Positions 60,451-64,000 of a DNA stretch of 64,000 nt are shown one piece after another. The notes below the pieces were generated by a model. That model worked only from the letters and a program-made list of their open reading frames with translations. It ran no database searches and was not told the origin of the DNA. Each line of letters starts with the position of its first letter. Position 1 is the first letter of the stretch. This stretch comes from Caulobacter sp. S45 (GTDB lineage Bacteria; Pseudomonadota; Alphaproteobacteria; Caulobacterales; Caulobacteraceae). The stretch is from contig NZ_LMUL01000014.1 of the NCBI RefSeq assembly GCF_009765965.1, forward strand, positions 1-64,000, given 5' to 3'. The position numbers and the translations under genes are program-made.

Positions 60451-62138
60451 CGAAGCGGGTCGTTCTCGTCGGCGCCACCGGCGTCTTTGGTTCTCGGCTC
60501 GCGGCGATGCTCGCCGACATGCCCGAGATCGAGTTGGTGCTCGCCGCCCGCAATCTGCCGGCATTGGAGCACCTGCGTGACGTGCTCGTCCTAGACGGCG
60601 GCGCCACGGTCTCGACGGTGTCTTTCGATCGCGCACAGCCGGAAATGCTCGGGCGGCTTCAGCCCTGGCTGGTGGTCGACGTGGCGGGACCGTTCCAGGA
60701 CAGCGGCTACGATCTGGCTGAAACCTCCGTGAGCGCGGGCGCGCATTACATCGACATCTCCGACGGACGGGCGTTCGTCGCCGGGTTCGCGGAGGCGCTT
60801 GGCCCGGGGGCGACCGTGGCCGGCGTGCTGGCTGTGACCGGAGCGAGCTCTACGCCGGCCCTGTCGCACGCCGCGCTGCACCAGCTATGCGACGGCTGGC
60901 GGCGGCTCGACGAGGTGAGGGTGGTCATTTCGCCAGGTGCGCGTGCGCCGCGGGGGCTCGCCGTGGTCCAAGCGATCCTGAGCTACGTCGGGCTCCCCGT
61001 GTGGATTTTCCGCGATGGCTGCTGGAGCGAGGCGGCGGGCTGGTCGGGGTTGCGGCGGGTCCGGATGCCAGGCCTGGGAAGCCGCTGGGCGTCGATCTGC
61101 GAGACGCCCGATCTGGATCTCCTGCCAGCGTGCTTTCCCGTCCAGGGGAGCGCGCTGTTCATGGCGGGGCTTGAGCTCGCACCAATGCATCTGGGCCTCG
61201 CCTTCCTCGGATGGACGGTGCGCCTTGGGCTGGTCCGCTCGTTGGCGCCGCTCGCTCCGTTGCTCCGGGCCGCGGCCGGCCTGTTCGTCCCCTTTGGCTC
61301 CGACCGCGGCGGCATGATCGTCGAGGCCAAGGGAAGGGACGGCGACGACGAGCCGATCTACGCGCGTTGGGCCCTGTGCGCAGACGCCAACGCCGGCCCC
61401 AATACGCCGGTTGCGCCCATCGCGGCGCTGATCCGGGCGATGCTGGAGGGGCGGGAGGCGAGACGGGGCGCGATGACCGCCGCCGGTCTTTTGCCGCTAG
61501 AGGCCATTGTCCGCGAACTCGATCCCTACCCGATCACGACGATCCGCCACGAGAGCCATCCCTCCAGCCCCGCACTGTACCGAAGGCTGCTGGGGCGGCG
61601 ATTTGCCGAACTGCCGATGGCGGTCCAGGCCGTGCATGCGGGCATGGCGCCCATGACCTTCAGAGGCGACGCCGTTGCGCGGGCGGGCTCTTCCTTCTCC
61701 GCTCGGATCATGCGCCGAGTGCTCGGCCTTCCCTCATCGGGGCGCTCGGATGTCGAGGTGAAAATCGCCCCGGATGAACGGGGTGAGACCTGGACGCGGC
61801 GTTTCGGGGCGGCGCGTTTTTCGTCCAGGCTTGTCCAGGGACGGGAGCTTGGCGCCTTTGAGGAGCGTTTCGGACCGCTGAGATTTGGCTTCGATCTGCA
61901 GCCTTCACGTCAGGGCGTCACATGGGTCTTGTCGAGGTGGGGCATCCTGGGTCTGGACCTACCCCTGGGGTTGGCGCCGTTGATGCGGGCGAGGGCGCAA
62001 GAGGAGGCCGGTCGCTATCGTTTCCGCGTCGTCGTCGCCCACCCCTGGCTCGGTCTGCTATTCGCTTACCGTGGATTGTTGGCTGACAACCATGGGCGTC
62101 GACTTTCCAATAGGGCCGTCGCCTTGGATGGACTTTAG
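60447..62138 (+). CDS. Saccharopine dehydrogenase-like/DUF4166 fusion protein
   Basis: A 563-residue protein. The N-terminal part (1 to about 350) is a saccharopine-dehydrogenase-type NAD(P)-binding fold starting VVLVGATGVFGSRLAAMLA, and the C-terminal 180 residues match DUF4166 (YRRLLGRRFAELPMAVQAVH, EVKIAPDERGETWTRRFG). Such proteins probably reduce or isomerise a lipid-like substrate; the DUF4166 role is unknown. The start at 60447 is fixed by the ATGA overlap with the DCC gene. It ends 34 bp before the convergent PhnD-like gene. Confidence 0.83.
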   Translation: MTKRVVLVGATGVFGSRLAAMLADMPEIELVLAARNLPALEHLRDVLVLDGGATVSTVSFDRAQPEMLGRLQPWLVVDVAGPFQDSGYDLAETSVSAGAHYIDISDGRAFVAGFAEALGPGATVAGVLAVTGASSTPALSHAALHQLCDGWRRLDEVRVVISPGARAPRGLAVVQAILSYVGLPVWIFRDGCWSEAAGWSGLRRVRMPGLGSRWASICETPDLDLLPACFPVQGSALFMAGLELAPMHLGLAFLGWTVRLGLVRSLAPLAPLLRAAAGLFVPFGSDRGGMIVEAKGRDGDDEPIYARWALCADANAGPNTPVAPIAALIRAMLEGREARRGAMTAAGLLPLEAIVRELDPYPITTIRHESHPSSPALYRRLLGRRFAELPMAVQAVHAGMAPMTFRGDAVARAGSSFSARIMRRVLGLPSSGRSDVEVKIAPDERGETWTRRFGAARFSSRLVQGRELGAFEERFGPLRFGFDLQPSRQGVTWVLSRWGILGLDLPLGLAPLMRARAQEEAGRYRFRVVVAHPWLGLLFAYRGLLADNHGRRLSNRAVALDGL

Positions 62139-62172
62139 CTCTTGTCTGCTCGCTTTGGGTTCGGGCGCGGTA

Positions 62173-63024
62173 TTACTTCAGAGCGGGATATCCTTGATCT
62201 ATAGCCATCTGCTCGAAATACATCAGCCCATGATAGTAGGCTTCGGAAAGTGGATGAAAGCTCACGATAAGCAGCTCATTTCGGACTGACGCGAGGGCCG
62301 AATCGTGGACGACGTCCTCCAATGCCGTACGCATCGCCTGGAAGGTGGCGAGGTCTGTTAGGCGGCCAGTGATCAGCGGAAGGCCGGGGCTCTGGGAGGT
62401 CCAGGCCAGGACTCTCAGTTGATCCGTCAATTTTGACCGCAATCGCTGCATAAGGGCCCAGGTGACTCCATCGATGGAGGCTGTGTCCGCAACGCCATTG
62501 GCCACCGCTACGACGCTGTCGGCGTGACTTCCGGTCAAAATCACATTGCTGAAGAAGCTTGAGCCACCGGCGATCGGCGCGATCTCCGCGCGCAGCAGGT
62601 TCATGCCGGTGTTGGAATCCGGTGCGTTCAACGCCAGTCTCGTCTTGCGAAGGTCCGCAAGATTCTGGGCCGGATCGGTCTTGCGCACGATGACAGCAGC
62701 GCGATGGAAGGGACCGTCGCAGCCGCGCGCCTTGTAGTGTGGGGTCGCGACCAGCCGCACTCGACCGCGCAGCTTCGTCATCAAAGGGTAGCCGCACGTC
62801 TGGGTCAGCAGGAGACGGGGGTCGCTCCAGAGCGCCTCGAGCTCGCCGCTCCGTGTCAGCGTGGGAGGCGCCCAAGCCACACCTGTGGTCTGCAGGCGAT
62901 CTCGGATCGCAGCCCATAGGCCGTCGGTGGCGGGCTGCAGTTCGGGGAAGTCGTACATCGGCAGGGCGGCGAGCGCCCCTGTGGCCTTTCCGATATGAGC
63001 CCAGTCGAAGCTGTGGGCGGTCAT
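62173..63024 (-). CDS. PhnD-like solute-binding protein without a signal peptide
   Basis: A 283-residue protein with the type-2 periplasmic-binding fold of PhnD (phosphate/phosphonate binding): LLLTQTCGYPLMTK, VIVRKTDPAQNLADLRKTRLALNAPDSNTGMNLLR, and VAVANGVADTASIDG. No signal peptide or lipobox is found at the N-terminus (MTAHSFDWAHIGK), so it should stay in the cytoplasm, unlike true transporter subunits. No ABC permease or ATPase is adjacent. Its ATG overlaps the desaturase stop (ATGA). A ligand-sensing role is possible; this is inference. Confidence 0.82.
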   Translation of the reverse strand: MTAHSFDWAHIGKATGALAALPMYDFPELQPATDGLWAAIRDRLQTTGVAWAPPTLTRSGELEALWSDPRLLLTQTCGYPLMTKLRGRVRLVATPHYKARGCDGPFHRAAVIVRKTDPAQNLADLRKTRLALNAPDSNTGMNLLRAEIAPIAGGSSFFSNVILTGSHADSVVAVANGVADTASIDGVTWALMQRLRSKLTDQLRVLAWTSQSPGLPLITGRLTDLATFQAMRTALEDVVHDSALASVRNELLIVSFHPLSEAYYHGLMYFEQMAIDQGYPALK

Positions 63025-63986
63025 GACGTTCCGCCTTCGTCGAGCGCCAGGTGGACCAGCCGATCGTGCGGACGCAGGAGGTAACGCCCAAATATTTCGC
63101 GATAGCCCGCATAGACGGGGCCGCCCCGGTCGAGAACCTCGGCCCGGTGGCGACGATAAAGCAGGGGCAGGCGATACCAGGCGGCGCCCGGATCGGCGTG
63201 ATGGACCACGTGGAGGTTGTTGTTCAGGTAGAGCAGGCCCAGCACCGGCGCCTTCTCGACGACTGCGATCCGGCGCCCGGGATCTTCATGGGCGCGGTGT
63301 TCGGCAAACGAGCGCAACAGCGACAGGGCGACGCCCGGATAGACGAAGGTCAGCAGGTATTCGCCCAGACCCATTCCGCAGACCCCCACCACCCAGGCGA
63401 TAACGCCGAGCGCCAGACCCAGATGCTCGCACCAGATTTTCGCGCGCCCAGCATCGCCGATCACCAGAACTGTCTCCTGCGCCAGGAATCGGCCGACAGT
63501 GACGAAGGGGCCGATCAGGAGCCTTCCGAGCAGAGGCGCCTGGACCGCCTCCAGCACATAGTGGGCGCGCGCCCAGGCGTTTTTGGGCGGAGGTAGGTAA
63601 CGCGTCTCGCAATCCGAGCCCGGTAGCGTCAGGTGTTCCGCCGCGTGATGATCCAGGTGAGAGCGGCGATAAATCTCGAACGGCAGCCATAGGGCTAGCG
63701 GCCAGATCGCCAGCGCCGTGTTCACTCGCCGCGATCGGGTCGGATGTCCGTGGATCGCCTCGTGCTGAAGCGAACCATGCCAGGCCACCAGCCATCCGCC
63801 TGCAATGACGCGCAGGGCGATCGGGACGAGGTGATGGAAGAAGGTCAGGGCGAACCATCCGACGTAGATGGTCAGTGCGATCCCGATCGTAGGCCATTCG
63901 ACCGCGCCCATTCGTCTATCGCGTCCGCGAACGTCGGCGTCGCTGCGATCATCCTTCGTCGGGTTTGGATTTATGGGTGTCAACAC
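63021..63986 (-). CDS. Membrane fatty-acid desaturase-like protein
   Basis: An at least 321-residue membrane-bound di-iron protein. The three His boxes are visible: LQHEAIHGHPT, HLDHHAAEH and VVHHADP. Several hydrophobic helices lie between them. The family contains acyl-lipid desaturases and beta-carotene ketolase/hydroxylase relatives. The reading frame stays open to the window end, so the true start may be outside; a GTG at 63986 or an ATG at 63911 are the in-window options. It is coupled to the PhnD-like gene by 4 bp. Confidence 0.86.
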   Translation of the reverse strand: MLTPINPNPTKDDRSDADVRGRDRRMGAVEWPTIGIALTIYVGWFALTFFHHLVPIALRVIAGGWLVAWHGSLQHEAIHGHPTRSRRVNTALAIWPLALWLPFEIYRRSHLDHHAAEHLTLPGSDCETRYLPPPKNAWARAHYVLEAVQAPLLGRLLIGPFVTVGRFLAQETVLVIGDAGRAKIWCEHLGLALGVIAWVVGVCGMGLGEYLLTFVYPGVALSLLRSFAEHRAHEDPGRRIAVVEKAPVLGLLYLNNNLHVVHHADPGAAWYRLPLLYRRHRAEVLDRGGPVYAGYREIFGRYLLRPHDRLVHLALDEGGTS

Positions 63987-64000
63987 GCCGGCATCGTCCA

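Noticed and set aside
1-64000. CRISPR arrays, tRNA/rRNA genes, insertion sequences, prophage
   Set aside because: No regularly spaced repeats, cloverleaf candidates, transposase or integrase genes were found on reading both strands.

Overview
The window is GC-rich DNA from what looks like an alphaproteobacterium. The Caulobacterales (Phenylobacterium or Caulobacter relatives) or the sphingomonads fit best. The evidence is Lig-type aromatic enzymes, a signal-peptide TonB receptor, many short-chain dehydrogenases, IclR control and tight ATGA gene coupling. No rRNA, tRNA, CRISPR array, transposase or phage gene was seen. The placement rests on family resemblance only.

Left part (1-13.9 kb): an aromatic-carboxylate cluster. 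A minus-strand group encodes a 4,5-dihydroxyphthalate decarboxylase-like protein, LigJ (4-oxalomesaconate hydratase), a zinc alcohol dehydrogenase, a LigK/RraA-type aldolase, an alpha/beta hydrolase with a Cys nucleophile, and a PcaR/PobR-like IclR regulator. Facing away from it is a three-component Rieske oxygenase (ferredoxin, reductase, phthalate-dioxygenase-like oxygenase). Further right are a bicupin protein and an outer-membrane channel. The steps at both ends of a phthalate-to-pyruvate route are present. The ring-cleavage dioxygenase, LigC and LigI are not in the window. An 86-bp promoter/operator block is present as a perfect inverted duplicate at positions 1-86 and 10772-10857. The same operator type sits between the two divergent groups at 6674-6692.

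Middle part (14-25.8 kb): two more IclR-controlled catabolic units. The first has an aromatic-acid MFS importer, two class II aldolase/decarboxylase proteins, an FAD monooxygenase and a LigW-like decarboxylase. Its 6-N5-6 operator (ATCCCA-N5-TGGGAT) occurs on both sides of its IclR gene. The second has a Bug-type binding lipoprotein, two cupins and an orphan EutA-like reactivase, with a different 6-N5-6 operator (GTTCCG-N5-CGGAAC) before its IclR gene. This EutA-cupin-cupin-Bug group has no ethanolamine ammonia-lyase in view and is the most system-like unknown here.

25.8-30.7 kb is a five-gene, translationally coupled operon: two SDRs, a TIM-barrel isomerase/epimerase, a third SDR and a thiamine-diphosphate enzyme. 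30.9-37.0 kb is a CusCBA-type copper/silver efflux system with a small secreted Cys/Met/His protein in front. 37.2-38.7 kb is a YgiB/YgiC-like pair in which the YgiB-like lipoprotein gene is broken by one in-frame TGA. 38.9-46.2 kb holds a DipZ-like thiol-redox protein, a PQQ-type sugar dehydrogenase, two SDRs, a DUF3089 protein and a thiolase.

46.4-54.2 kb holds a TonB receptor, an acyl-CoA ligase coupled to a TetR regulator, and an MFS transporter coupled to a secreted carboxylesterase. This suggests uptake and CoA-dependent breakdown of a hydrophobic substrate. 54.5-59.8 kb has SDRs, two alpha/beta hydrolases (one lacking its nucleophilic Ser), a CGNR regulator and a LysR regulator. 60-64 kb has a DCC thiol oxidoreductase coupled to a saccharopine-dehydrogenase/DUF4166 protein, and a fatty-acid desaturase coupled to a signal-less PhnD-like protein.
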